Source: Chloroflexota bacterium (GTDB lineage: Bacteria; Chloroflexota; Anaerolineae; Anaerolineales; Villigracilaceae). From it: a stretch of 50,723 nucleotides of DNA. The first letter of the stretch is position 1, and each line of letters starts with the position of its first letter. Under the pieces are notes generated by a model. That model ran no database searches. It was not told where the DNA came from and saw only the letters and a program-made list of their open reading frames with translations. The position numbers and the translations under genes are program-made. The DNA lies in the NCBI GenBank assembly GCA_016866215.1, contig VGNE01000025.1, positions 1 through 50,723 of the forward strand. Reading direction: 5' to 3'. Below, piece by piece: positions 25,088-32,999 of the stretch.

Positions 25088-25765
25088 ATGAAATCCATTG
25101 AAACGAACATAAAACAAAGGATGAAGGTCTTGCGGGGGAATGAATATTTTGACGATCTTACAGAAATTATATTGAAAGAGGTCGCCGACCGCATGCACTT
25201 GCGCGAATACCAGCGCGGGGATGTGTTATTCTGGGAAGGAGATCCATGCGACGGCTTGTATATTGTCGAGCAGGGCAGCGCCAAGATCTTCAGGCTCTCG
25301 CCTCAAGGGCGGCAATATATTGTCCGTGTTTTGCAGGAGGGCGATACATTTGCAGAAGTGCCGGCATTTGATGAAGGCACAAATCCCGTCAACGTGGAGG
25401 CGCTTGAAACCTGCCGGGTCTGGGTAATCAACAGCCAGAAACTTCATGAACTTGTCATGGCGCACCCGGCATTTGCGCAAAAGGTGCTGGTGAATTTCGG
25501 TAGAATGCTGCGCGGCATGGTCCGAATGGTAAGCGAGATGGCGTTCTACCAGGTTACTCACCGTCTTGCCAGATTAATTTCCGAGTTACCCCAGGAAAAA
25601 TCCGCGCCGCATTGGACGCAGGAGCAGCTCGCGGCAAGGCTGGGAACTGTGCGCGAAGTCGTGGCGCGGTCATTAAAGGAATTGGAAAGAAGCGGGGCGA
25701 TTAAAATGGAAGATCGGCGTATTCAAGTTGCAGACCAGACCATCTTCGACCAATGGATGCATTAA
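25088..25765 (+). CDS. Crp/Fnr-family transcriptional regulator
   Basis: The protein has 225 residues: cyclic-nucleotide-binding-like beta roll (about 25-125, with LFWEGDPCDGLYIVEQGSAK and EGDTFAE), a dimer helix, and a winged HTH (TQEQLAARLGTVREVVARSL). There is no Fnr-type N-terminal Cys cluster. The gene converges with nrfHA, whose promoter carries a Crp-type site, so it is the likely activator. TATAAT (25075-25080) overlaps the preceding stop codon and lies 7 bases before the ATG, implying a leaderless mRNA. Confidence 0.92.
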   Translation: MKSIETNIKQRMKVLRGNEYFDDLTEIILKEVADRMHLREYQRGDVLFWEGDPCDGLYIVEQGSAKIFRLSPQGRQYIVRVLQEGDTFAEVPAFDEGTNPVNVEALETCRVWVINSQKLHELVMAHPAFAQKVLVNFGRMLRGMVRMVSEMAFYQVTHRLARLISELPQEKSAPHWTQEQLAARLGTVREVVARSLKELERSGAIKMEDRRIQVADQTIFDQWMH

Positions 25766-25797
25766 AAAAAAGCAGCCTGTGTAAGGCCGCTTTTTTA
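25766..25797 (+). terminator. Terminator of the Crp/Fnr gene
   Basis: AAAAAAGCAGCCT pairs with AGGCCGCTTTTTT (one mismatch) directly behind the stop codon and ends in a T-run. Confidence 0.85.
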
Positions 25798-25820
25798 TTC
25801 CAACACTTCGAATGATCAAT

Positions 25821-25850
25821 AACTCCCCCGTCAGTAATGGCGGGGGAGTT
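25821..25850 (-). terminator. Hairpin behind nrfA
   Basis: AACTCCCCCG and CGGGGGAGTT form a perfect 10-bp GC-rich stem with a 10-base loop, 15 bp past the nrfA stop on the minus strand. The T-run is weak (ATTGATCATT). Confidence 0.65.
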
Positions 25851-25864
25851 GACTGTAGTGCTCT

Positions 25865-27208
25865 TTACGGAGTGTTCACTTCAGCGGGATAGTACGTGCC
25901 GGTAGCAAGCAGGGAGGTATCCCCCGCGGCTTGCGCGGCGAGCATTTGCGCCTGACGCGCAAGATTTGCAGATTTGGCAAGAACTTCCAATGCATATTCA
26001 GGATTGTGGAAACCTGTGCTGTTCTCGGCAGAGATAAAGTCCCACATAAACTGCGCTTCGCGATGAAGCTTGCGCGCTTCGTCCAGCAGAGCGGGGTCCG
26101 CATTCCCAGCAGTAACAGCGGTTTTAATGGCGTTAATCGCGTCAATGATGGCATCTTCGGTGTCAATCTTTGTATCGGCAACCTGCTGTTGAATTAAGTT
26201 GACACGCTTGATGACATAGTCTGTGTCGGTATGGCACTGACCACAAGCCTGCTCTGGATTCAACAAGGGACTGTGAACATCATGGGATGAATATTTACTG
26301 GCGCCATCGCGGACGTATGGCATGTGGCAATCTGCGCAGGAAACACCAGCGTTGTAGTGTGTGGAACCAGCAGTGAAGAATTCATACTCGGGGTGTTGGG
26401 CTTTTAGCATGGGCGTATCCGTTTCAGGATAATTCCAATCCTTGAAACCTTCTTCTTCATAGTATGAAATCATCTCCTCAACTTTTGTGCCGTTATCCCA
26501 GGGGAAGGTAAGGTATTTGCCATCGCCTTTGAAATAATATTCAACATGGCAGTTCGCGCAGACAACGGTACGCATTTCCTGGCGGGTGAAAGTGGCCCAA
26601 TCCTTGCCCTGACGCTCAAAGGCTTCCTCGAGCGCGGGATTGGTCACGATCAGGCGCATGGTTTCCGCTTCATGGCAGTTGGCGCAGCCGATTGGCTCAG
26701 TGACTTGCTTGCCAAGTTCCACAAAAGACATCTTGTCATAGGCTTCCATGCCGAGGCGCTCCCACAAGCCAGGGTTGTCGGATGATTTGCAGGAATAGCA
26801 TGTACCGGGCGTGCGCTTGGGGTCGTCCAGATTCAGGTTGAGGCGTTTTGTCTCACGCACATCCTGAAGCGCGTTGGCATGACCGCGGTCATCGTTGTAA
26901 TCCTTGCTGAAAGGATTACCGGCAAAAAGGATCACCTGACGCGGATCGCGTTCCAGCCATGAAAACATAGACGAGCCGCCATAAGTTGTATCCACGTTGT
27001 TCGTTTTCGTCTTCACGAATGAATCATATTGATTGGGGAAATTCACGCCCCAAACTGAAGAATCAGGTTCCATCGGCGCAATCTCCACCAATGGCTCAAC
27101 GGCGCGTACTTCCACGGGCTGATTTCTGACATAAGTCAAAACGCCCACCAGCGCGGCCGCCAAAATAATAACCAGGCCAGCCAGAATAAGTGTAGTGTAA
27201 TTTTTCAT
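25865..27208 (-). CDS. nrfA: Cytochrome c nitrite reductase catalytic subunit
   Basis: The protein has 447 residues from ATG 27208, which follows AAGGAGAACG. An N-terminal hydrophobic anchor precedes the periplasmic-type domain. The active-site haem is CYSCK (Lys ligand, diagnostic of NrfA); four CxxCH haems follow: CANCH, CANCH, CADCH and CGQCH. The distal-site Arg, Tyr and His residues probably lie in the WERLGMEAYDKM and SADCHMPYVR surroundings. It reduces nitrite to ammonium with six electrons, delivered by NrfH encoded 13 bp upstream. Confidence 0.96.
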   Translation of the reverse strand: MKNYTTLILAGLVIILAAALVGVLTYVRNQPVEVRAVEPLVEIAPMEPDSSVWGVNFPNQYDSFVKTKTNNVDTTYGGSSMFSWLERDPRQVILFAGNPFSKDYNDDRGHANALQDVRETKRLNLNLDDPKRTPGTCYSCKSSDNPGLWERLGMEAYDKMSFVELGKQVTEPIGCANCHEAETMRLIVTNPALEEAFERQGKDWATFTRQEMRTVVCANCHVEYYFKGDGKYLTFPWDNGTKVEEMISYYEEEGFKDWNYPETDTPMLKAQHPEYEFFTAGSTHYNAGVSCADCHMPYVRDGASKYSSHDVHSPLLNPEQACGQCHTDTDYVIKRVNLIQQQVADTKIDTEDAIIDAINAIKTAVTAGNADPALLDEARKLHREAQFMWDFISAENSTGFHNPEYALEVLAKSANLARQAQMLAAQAAGDTSLLATGTYYPAEVNTP

Positions 27209-27221
27209 TGGATCGTTCTCC

Positions 27222-27707
27222 TTACTTGGTAGGATAGATAGTTGAGTCTTGAAAGGGAACACCTGAAGCGCCGCGCAAACCGTGCGCTGTATCGCGGTGA
27301 CAGTCCCAGCAATAGCGGTCAAATGGCTGTTCGCCCATCATAATGTCTTGCACCGAATCCTCATGACAGCGGATGCAATTGGTCTGCACGATTTCCTTTG
27401 TCTTGTCATTGGCGCGCATCGCAATAGGAATGTTGTTCGTTACGAAGGCATAGGTATCCTTCATGCCCTGCCGGCCTTTTTCCGCGTAATACACTGCAAA
27501 ATTTTCATGCGGTAAATGACAATCGGTGCACTTTGCCCAATTCTCGTGTGCGCCGTGATACCAGTTTTCGTATTGCGAGTCCATTGCATGACAGTTTGCG
27601 CATGTCTCAGGCGCACTGCCGCCGTAGGCAGCGGCATCCGTTACGAACGCAAAATATCCCAGGGCAAGGACAGCAGCCGCAATGGCAATGATCGAAATTT
27701 TTGACAT
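27222..27707 (-). CDS. nrfH: Cytochrome c nitrite reductase small subunit (quinol oxidase)
   Basis: The protein has 161 residues from ATG 27707 with AGAGG upstream. One N-terminal TM anchor is followed by four CxxCH haem sites (CANCHAM, CTDCH, CIRCH, CWDCH). The first, CxxCHxM, is typical of NrfH, where the Met ligates haem 1. It takes electrons from menaquinol and passes them to NrfA. Confidence 0.95.
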   Translation of the reverse strand: MSKISIIAIAAAVLALGYFAFVTDAAAYGGSAPETCANCHAMDSQYENWYHGAHENWAKCTDCHLPHENFAVYYAEKGRQGMKDTYAFVTNNIPIAMRANDKTKEIVQTNCIRCHEDSVQDIMMGEQPFDRYCWDCHRDTAHGLRGASGVPFQDSTIYPTK

Positions 27708-27742
27708 AGACTTGACCTCTTGTAAGAATAACATGCGCTTCA

Positions 27743-27784
27743 TAATACAAGTATTTTTGGAAATGTGTTGTGATTTTTATCACA
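27743..27784 (-). promoter_or_regulatory. Crp/Fnr-type site and -10 box of nrfHA
   Basis: TGTGA-N6-TCACA (27769-27784) equals the E. coli Crp consensus. On the minus strand TATTAT (27743-27748) is a plausible -10 box; the site centre would lie about 41 bases before the start of transcription, the class II activator position. A second, looser pair (ATCAC, GTGAT) lies near 27953-27975. Confidence 0.7.
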
Positions 27785-28012
27785 TTTTAGCATGAGAACT
27801 TAATTTTGGGAAAAGGATAAATTTCCCTAAAATTATCGGATTTCAAAGTCGTAATCCTCCCCTTTTGTGGTGTGAGACTCCCGCATCATTCCCGTAGCGA
27901 GCCTGCTGCAAACTAATAAATATTTTCTCCCCCCGTTCATTGACACAAAAATAAAATCACACAGATCATAACGTGATGTCAGGAAGAGATCGCAGCGGCG
28001 TTATACGAATTC
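27785..28012. other. Gap between nrfH promoter and PCu(A)C gene end
   Basis: About 228 bp without a credible gene. It contains an imperfect inverted repeat ATCACACAGATC...CGTGATG near 27954-27977 and an otherwise plain AT-rich sequence. It may hold the upstream part of the nrfHA promoter and the 3' end of the neighbouring transcript. Confidence 0.4.
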
Positions 28013-28489
28013 TTAAGGCATCGGTTCATGACCATCCGGGCCGGAGCCGTCCATATCTGCAGTATCCTGCACAGGGACAGTCAAAGTAATATCTGCGTGG
28101 TTATTAAAGTGTATGGTAAGCGTTATATGGTCACCCACGTTCAAATCCTGTTTGAGACCAATCAACATCATGTGATAACTACCTGGCTTTAATTCCAATT
28201 CAGCGCCTGAACCAATCGCCACAGATTGCTGATGGATCATCTGCATCACGCCATCTGTGCTCATCTGGCTGAGGTGAATTTCCACAGCAGTAGCCGCATC
28301 AGACGAAGCGCCAATCAGTTGATCAGCCTGCCCCGTGTCATTCGTTAACAACATGTAAGCCGCGCTATTTCCGCCGCTCAAAGCTGAACGTACCCAATAA
28401 TTGCTGACTTCAATCGAATTGCTTTTCGGAGCGCCGCAAGCGCTCAACAGCAAAGTCCCAGCCAAAACGAACATCAGCCTTCTTTTCAT
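28013..28489 (-). CDS. PCu(A)C copper chaperone lipoprotein
   Basis: The protein has 158 residues from ATG 28489 with AAGGAG. A lipobox (LLSACG) marks a lipoprotein. The DUF461 metal motif is present: EIHLSQMSTDGVMQM and later SYHMMLIGL (H-x-M spacing), which binds Cu(I). The Asp/Gly/His-rich tail (DMDGSGPDGHEPMP) could add a second metal site. PCu(A)C delivers copper to the CuA or CuB site of cytochrome oxidase with Sco; no Sco gene is adjacent here. Confidence 0.9.
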   Translation of the reverse strand: MKRRLMFVLAGTLLLSACGAPKSNSIEVSNYWVRSALSGGNSAAYMLLTNDTGQADQLIGASSDAATAVEIHLSQMSTDGVMQMIHQQSVAIGSGAELELKPGSYHMMLIGLKQDLNVGDHITLTIHFNNHADITLTVPVQDTADMDGSGPDGHEPMP

Positions 28490-28557
28490 ATATTTACTCC
28501 TTTTTTCCTTTGTTTCCTTATCTGACCGTGTAACTAATTTTATTCTAATTGCAATTG

Positions 28558-29757
28558 TTATTCTGGATGGTAGGTTCTCCCTTTCCAAACCACACCTTTT
28601 CCTGAAATCACCTTCCAGGCCGAGGTGAGCATCATTGCTGCAAATACACCTGCACCGAGCGGAGTGGTCAGCGCGTACCATCCTGAAATATTCATCCCGC
28701 GTGCCACCCTTGCACGGATCAAGATCAAATATGCCCAAATTAGAATCGATTCAAAGATCACAGCCAGCGACATCCACCCGCCGCCTTTGAGAACCCAGCT
28801 CATACCAAGCAGGGGCCAAACAGGCAGGAAGAACGCCGCGATCAAGGCAAGCATCGCACCGAATGCGCCAAGCAATAACATGGCTGGGTTGTCGCGTAAG
28901 CCGAGATAAATATTTTTTGTCCAGCCCTCCCACAAGGTTTCAAGAGATGTATACATGCGCGTGCGGATCACTCGCGTACCATCCGCAACGATCAGACGAT
29001 ATCCATTCCACTTTACTTGTTCGGAGATGGCTTTATCCTCCACGATCTGGTCTTTTACTATTTCGTGCCCGCCGATGGCGTCGTAGACAGTGCGCTTGAT
29101 CAGGATGAACTGTCCATTTGCAATCGCATCACGACGGGATGGGTCGTTGACTTTGCGCGGCGAGAATCCAACAGAGAGCGCAGTCATCACCAAAGGCATG
29201 ACAACTTTTTCCCAAAAGGATCCCAGGATTTGATCGGTCATGACTGTGAAAAGGTCCGCTTTTGTTTCGAGTGCTTTGGCATGGCAGGACGAAATGGCTT
29301 GAGGTGCAAGGAAGGTGTCTGTATCCACAAAACACAGCCACTCGCCGCGGGCAACTGCCGAGGCTTGGTGCAAGGCATGGGGTTTGCCAGCCCAGCCTTC
29401 CGTTAAGTCTGAACCGCTGATTATTTTGAATGCAGGCACTTGGTCATCTGAATCCGACAGCAAGCTATCGGACTCCAGAAGTATGCCGCGAAGAATATTA
29501 GCAGTCGCATCGGTGGAGCGGTCATCCAAAACAATGACCTCGATGTTTGGATAATCCTGAGCAAGCGCAGCTTCCACACATCTGCGAATATTATTTTCTT
29601 CATTGCGCGCAGGGATGCAAATGGAAATGAGCGCAGCGCCAATGGCGGGAGGCGGCGCGGGTGTGACGACAATATCAAGATGATACTGGCTGTGAACCCA
29701 ATAAATGATGATAAGACCGAGGATAAAAAGAATGGTTGACGCGATAAAATATGGCAT
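28558..29757 (-). CDS. GT2 family membrane glycosyltransferase
   Basis: The protein has 399 residues (ATG 29757; a longer TTG frame begins in a repeat). An N-terminal TM segment is followed by a GT-A domain (about 45-285: ISICIPARNEENNIRR, VLDDRSTDAT, FVDTDTF as DxD, EDKAISEQVKWNG) and four C-terminal TM segments. The layout resembles hydroxychlorobactene/diaponeurosporenoate glucosyltransferases (CruC/CrtQ), which glycosylate carotenoids, but specificity is unsure. Confidence 0.85.
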   Translation of the reverse strand: MPYFIASTILFILGLIIIYWVHSQYHLDIVVTPAPPPAIGAALISICIPARNEENNIRRCVEAALAQDYPNIEVIVLDDRSTDATANILRGILLESDSLLSDSDDQVPAFKIISGSDLTEGWAGKPHALHQASAVARGEWLCFVDTDTFLAPQAISSCHAKALETKADLFTVMTDQILGSFWEKVVMPLVMTALSVGFSPRKVNDPSRRDAIANGQFILIKRTVYDAIGGHEIVKDQIVEDKAISEQVKWNGYRLIVADGTRVIRTRMYTSLETLWEGWTKNIYLGLRDNPAMLLLGAFGAMLALIAAFFLPVWPLLGMSWVLKGGGWMSLAVIFESILIWAYLILIRARVARGMNISGWYALTTPLGAGVFAAMMLTSAWKVISGKGVVWKGRTYHPE

Positions 29758-29765
29758 GGGATTAT

Positions 29766-29815
29766 GGTCGAAAGTCAAAGGTCGAAAGTCTGACTTTTGA
29801 CTTTCGACCTTTGAC
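29766..29815. repeat. Heptamer array forming a perfect hairpin
   Basis: Seven heptamers (GGTCGAA, AGTCAAA, GGTCGAA, AGTCTGA, CTTTTGA, CTTTCGA, CCTTTGA) stand in tandem. The array contains a perfect 17-bp inverted repeat (29774-29790 with 29799-29815, 8-base loop). It lies between sbcC and the glycosyltransferase. Confidence 0.85.
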
Positions 29816-29820
29816 CAATT

Positions 29821-32424
29821 TCATATAACTGTAACCGAACTGCCCCGCTCCGTCTTTTCCACCTCAATTCGATTAGGAAAACTATCTTTTAGTTCATCCA
29901 AATGCGTGATAACGAGGATCTTTGCAAAATCTTTTTTGACGAGGTTGATGGCCTCGATGAGCCTTTGCCGTCCTTGGGCATCCTGGGAGCCGAAACCTTC
30001 ATCGATCACGAGGGTTTGCAAACGCGCGCCTTTACGTTGGGCGAGGATCTCTGAGAGCGCAAGACGGATCGCAAAATTGATTCGAAAGGCTTCGCCGCCT
30101 GAATACATTTCGTAATCACGTGTGCCGGCCGAATCGCTGATCTGAATATCAAGGGTTTCCCTTAGGTCGTCACGTTTTTTATCTTTGTAGGCTTCCTGTG
30201 TGATAAAACGAATGGACATGTGTCCATCGCTCAAGCGCTCGAGCAGGTCATTGGCTTTTTGTTCTATTTGCGGAAGCGCCTGTTCGATCAGAAGCGCGGG
30301 CACGCCATCCCTGCCGAAGGCGCGTTCCAAGGTTTTGTGGTGCGCAATTTTTTGGCTCAATTCCTCGCGCTGGGTTTCATGATCAACTTTGCGTGCCCGC
30401 AAGGTTGCAAGCACATCCACTCTTTGACGCGCCGCGCCCGCCTGGTCGCGGGTTCGGTTTTCATTCTCGCGCAATTCGAATAATCTATTTTCTGTTTCCT
30501 GAATATTCGGCGCTCCTGTTTCTGCCTTGGATAACGCTTGCGCCGCATCGTTATAGGCTTTTTCGTTCACGGCAACTTCTTCTTTTTTCTTTCTGCTTTC
30601 CTCTTCCAAACCCTTAATTTCACTTTCAACCCGCTTGCTCACTTCACGCGCAGATTTCAGGCTGGAGTATTCCTCCTCTGTGGATCGTCCTTCATTTTCT
30701 TTCTTTCTCGCTTTATCATGCGCAGACGCATCGTAGCCAAGTTTTACCAGTTCCTTGTCCAGTTTGGCAAGTTCCTTTTGCGCATTGCTCGCGTACTTTT
30801 TGGTTTCAAGAGCCTCGTTTACTTCCTTCAATCGCTTTGCGCCTTTTTTCTCCCAATCTGCGTTTTGCGTTTTGACCGTTTCCAGCCGAGTCTCGAGTTG
30901 TGAGACCAAATTTGAAAATTTCATGCGCTCATTTTCTGCGTTGGCGAATTTTGCAATTTGCGCTTCATCATTTGCAACTTGCCGTTCGATTTCATCGGTT
31001 TCCCTTTTGTTCGCGCGAAATTGATCACCCTTCTGCCTGCCTGTTTCTTCCAATTGGCCGAGTGTGGACTTGCGATGATCCTTGCTCAAAGGTTGTCCGC
31101 ATAACGGACAATCCGCGCCCTCGGCGGATTTCAAGGTTTTAATGCGTTCCTTTAATTCTTCCATTTCCTGGCGGAGCGTTTCATTTTCAACCTTCAAGCC
31201 CGCGTACTTTTCGCGAGCTTCGTTGCGTTGCAATTCAATTTCATTGCGCTTTGCGATTTGCGTTTCGATTTCTCCTAACGATTGTTTCGCAGTTCCGATT
31301 TGCTTTTCAAGGTCTTCGATCACTGATAACTGATCCATGATCGCTGATGACTGAATATTCAGCACACCAAGTTCCTGTTCCAGTTTTACCTTTTCCACTT
31401 CGATTTCCCGCAGCAAGGGCTGGCGTTTTTCATCATGTGTGCGGAATTGCGCAGCGATTTTATCCAGCGTTTCCACTTCGGTGCGCGCTTTTTGCCAGGC
31501 TTTATATTCGGACTCGATTTCTTTTGCACGGCTGATCAAGTCGGCATATTTGGCTTGATCCCGCGATTTTTCTGCAAGACGCGGTTCAAAACCCGCCAGG
31601 GACGAACGCGAATTTTCAAGAGTTTTGAACAAGGTCTCAACCATTTTGCGTTGTTCGTTCAAAATGGCGGCCGTTTGTTTGAGGTTATCCAGGGTTTTTT
31701 CCTGTGCGGCGCGGGCAGAGGTCAATTGTTTTAGGTTGCTTTCCAGTTCTTCTAAACGGGCTTTGCGCGTGTCTTCCTCGGCAAGTTCCGCGTTAATCTC
31801 CGCGATGCGCCCGTCAATTGTATTGACTTCATCTTCAATTGCCTTGCGTTTTTCGGCCGTGCGTTCCTTGTACATATCCCAAATCTCCAGCCCAAGGATC
31901 GTACTCAAGACAGCTTTGCGTTCGCTGGCTTTCTTTTGGGTAAACTGGTCCGCTTTACCCTGCAAAAAGAAAGAGGCATTGATGAAGGTCTCGTAATCGA
32001 GTCTTAATGTCAGTTCGATGCGCGCCTGGGTATCGCGGGTTGTCTTTTCAGTCAATGGCTTCCACAGACCGCCTTCCGCTTTCTGCATTCCGTTTTCCGC
32101 ATTCTGACCCCCTCCCACCAATACTTGAAACTCAAGTACCGTGTTTTTGCCGCGCGGCAGGCTTCTCTGCACGCGGTAGATGTTGTTTTCATAGGCAAAA
32201 GTTAACGCAACTTCCGCGGCTTTAACATCCTGATTGATATTGATAATATCCGAACTTTTTCCACGCGCTTCCCCAAACAACGCCCATGTGATCGCATCCA
32301 ATAAAGATGATTTTCCCGCACCGTTGTTTCCCGAAATGCACGCGAGTTCGAATGAATCAAAATCCAATTCAACCGGGTCACGGTAGGAGAGAAAGCCTGA
32401 AATACGAAGGTGAAGAGGGATCAT
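29821..32424 (-). CDS. sbcC: SbcC/Rad50-type exonuclease ATPase subunit
   Basis: The protein has 867 residues: N-terminal ATPase lobe (SGNNGAGKSSLLDAI, Walker A about 33-40), long coiled coil, zinc hook CPLC near 440, second coiled coil, C-terminal lobe with signature YSGGEAFRINFAIRLALS and Walker B LVIDEGFGSQDA. With SbcD it cleaves hairpin and blocked DNA ends. No sbcD gene precedes it here, an unusual arrangement. Two degenerate heptamer arrays lie in the coding sequence, at 31318-31352 in the coiled coil and at 32076-32110 near residue 115. Confidence 0.94.
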   Translation of the reverse strand: MIPLHLRISGFLSYRDPVELDFDSFELACISGNNGAGKSSLLDAITWALFGEARGKSSDIININQDVKAAEVALTFAYENNIYRVQRSLPRGKNTVLEFQVLVGGGQNAENGMQKAEGGLWKPLTEKTTRDTQARIELTLRLDYETFINASFFLQGKADQFTQKKASERKAVLSTILGLEIWDMYKERTAEKRKAIEDEVNTIDGRIAEINAELAEEDTRKARLEELESNLKQLTSARAAQEKTLDNLKQTAAILNEQRKMVETLFKTLENSRSSLAGFEPRLAEKSRDQAKYADLISRAKEIESEYKAWQKARTEVETLDKIAAQFRTHDEKRQPLLREIEVEKVKLEQELGVLNIQSSAIMDQLSVIEDLEKQIGTAKQSLGEIETQIAKRNEIELQRNEAREKYAGLKVENETLRQEMEELKERIKTLKSAEGADCPLCGQPLSKDHRKSTLGQLEETGRQKGDQFRANKRETDEIERQVANDEAQIAKFANAENERMKFSNLVSQLETRLETVKTQNADWEKKGAKRLKEVNEALETKKYASNAQKELAKLDKELVKLGYDASAHDKARKKENEGRSTEEEYSSLKSAREVSKRVESEIKGLEEESRKKKEEVAVNEKAYNDAAQALSKAETGAPNIQETENRLFELRENENRTRDQAGAARQRVDVLATLRARKVDHETQREELSQKIAHHKTLERAFGRDGVPALLIEQALPQIEQKANDLLERLSDGHMSIRFITQEAYKDKKRDDLRETLDIQISDSAGTRDYEMYSGGEAFRINFAIRLALSEILAQRKGARLQTLVIDEGFGSQDAQGRQRLIEAINLVKKDFAKILVITHLDELKDSFPNRIEVEKTERGSSVTVI
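31318..31352. repeat. Heptamer array inside sbcC
   Basis: GATCACT, GATAACT, GATCCAT, GATCGCT and GATGACT stand in tandem (35 bases, consensus GAT-N-ACT). On the coding strand it encodes SSAIMDQLSVIED of the coiled coil. Confidence 0.8.
32076..32110. repeat. Second heptamer array inside sbcC
   Basis: CCGCTTT, CTGCATT, CCGTTTT, CCGCATT and CTGACCC follow each other. The encoded segment GGQNAENGMQKAEGGLW interrupts the N-terminal lobe between beta strands. Confidence 0.8.
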
Positions 32425-32492
32425 GAGCTAGTGTGTCCTGTGGATCGGGTCAAAGGATCCTGTAAATGCTGATGGATTATAATCGAACCGTT

Positions 32493-32939
32493 ATGCATGA
32501 TTCCGAAGCGCCCCGCACACGCCGCCGCATGAGAATCCTCGCGGTTATCATTGCCACCATCCCCTGCTATTGCGCCGGATTTATTGCCCTATCGTTTGCT
32601 CCAGATAGACGGGCAACTCCCACCCCAACCAGAACTGAAACCCTTATCTCACCGACCTCAAGTCCCAGCCTGACACCTGTGATTGTGACAGGCACCATCA
32701 CTCCAACATTTACCGCAACACCTACCCCCACTGCAACCGCCACGCTGACGGCTTCCTCCACCCCCTTCCAACCCGCGACAGACACACCGACATTCACACT
32801 CACACCGTCCAATACGCCCACCGTAACACCATCCGACACGCCAACGCCAACAAACACGCCCACAAATATACCGACCTTTACACCCACACAAACGCCATCC
32901 AATACACCCCCGCCTTCGCCAACGGCCTTTGGTGGATAA
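32493..32939 (+). CDS. Thr/Pro-rich membrane-anchored protein
   Basis: The protein has 148 residues: short basic N-terminus, one TM segment ([21 protein letters not shown]), then about 100 residues of almost only Thr, Pro, Ser and Ala in TPT/TNTPT repeats. It resembles surface-exposed spacers that are O-glycosylated. An upstream in-frame ATG at 32466 is possible, but TATAAT at 32478-32483 lies 9 bases before the chosen start. No enzymatic domain is present. Confidence 0.6.
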   Translation: MHDSEAPRTRRRMRILAVIIATIPCYCAGFIALSFAPDRRATPTPTRTETLISPTSSPSLTPVIVTGTITPTFTATPTPTATATLTASSTPFQPATDTPTFTLTPSNTPTVTPSDTPTPTNTPTNIPTFTPTQTPSNTPPPSPTAFGG

Positions 32940-32999
32940 CTCCGAGAGACCTTCAAGGTCTCGCATTATTACTGCGCGAAAATTTTTAGGGCTAATATA

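Noticed and set aside
28490-28738. 83-residue extension of the PCu(A)C protein
   Set aside because: The lipobox signal peptide begins at the inner ATG with a good ribosome site; the extension overlaps the glycosyltransferase end.
32567-32966. Antisense Val/Gly-rich frames across the Thr/Pro-rich gene
   Set aside because: The repeats are the mirror of ACN/CCN codons on the other strand.
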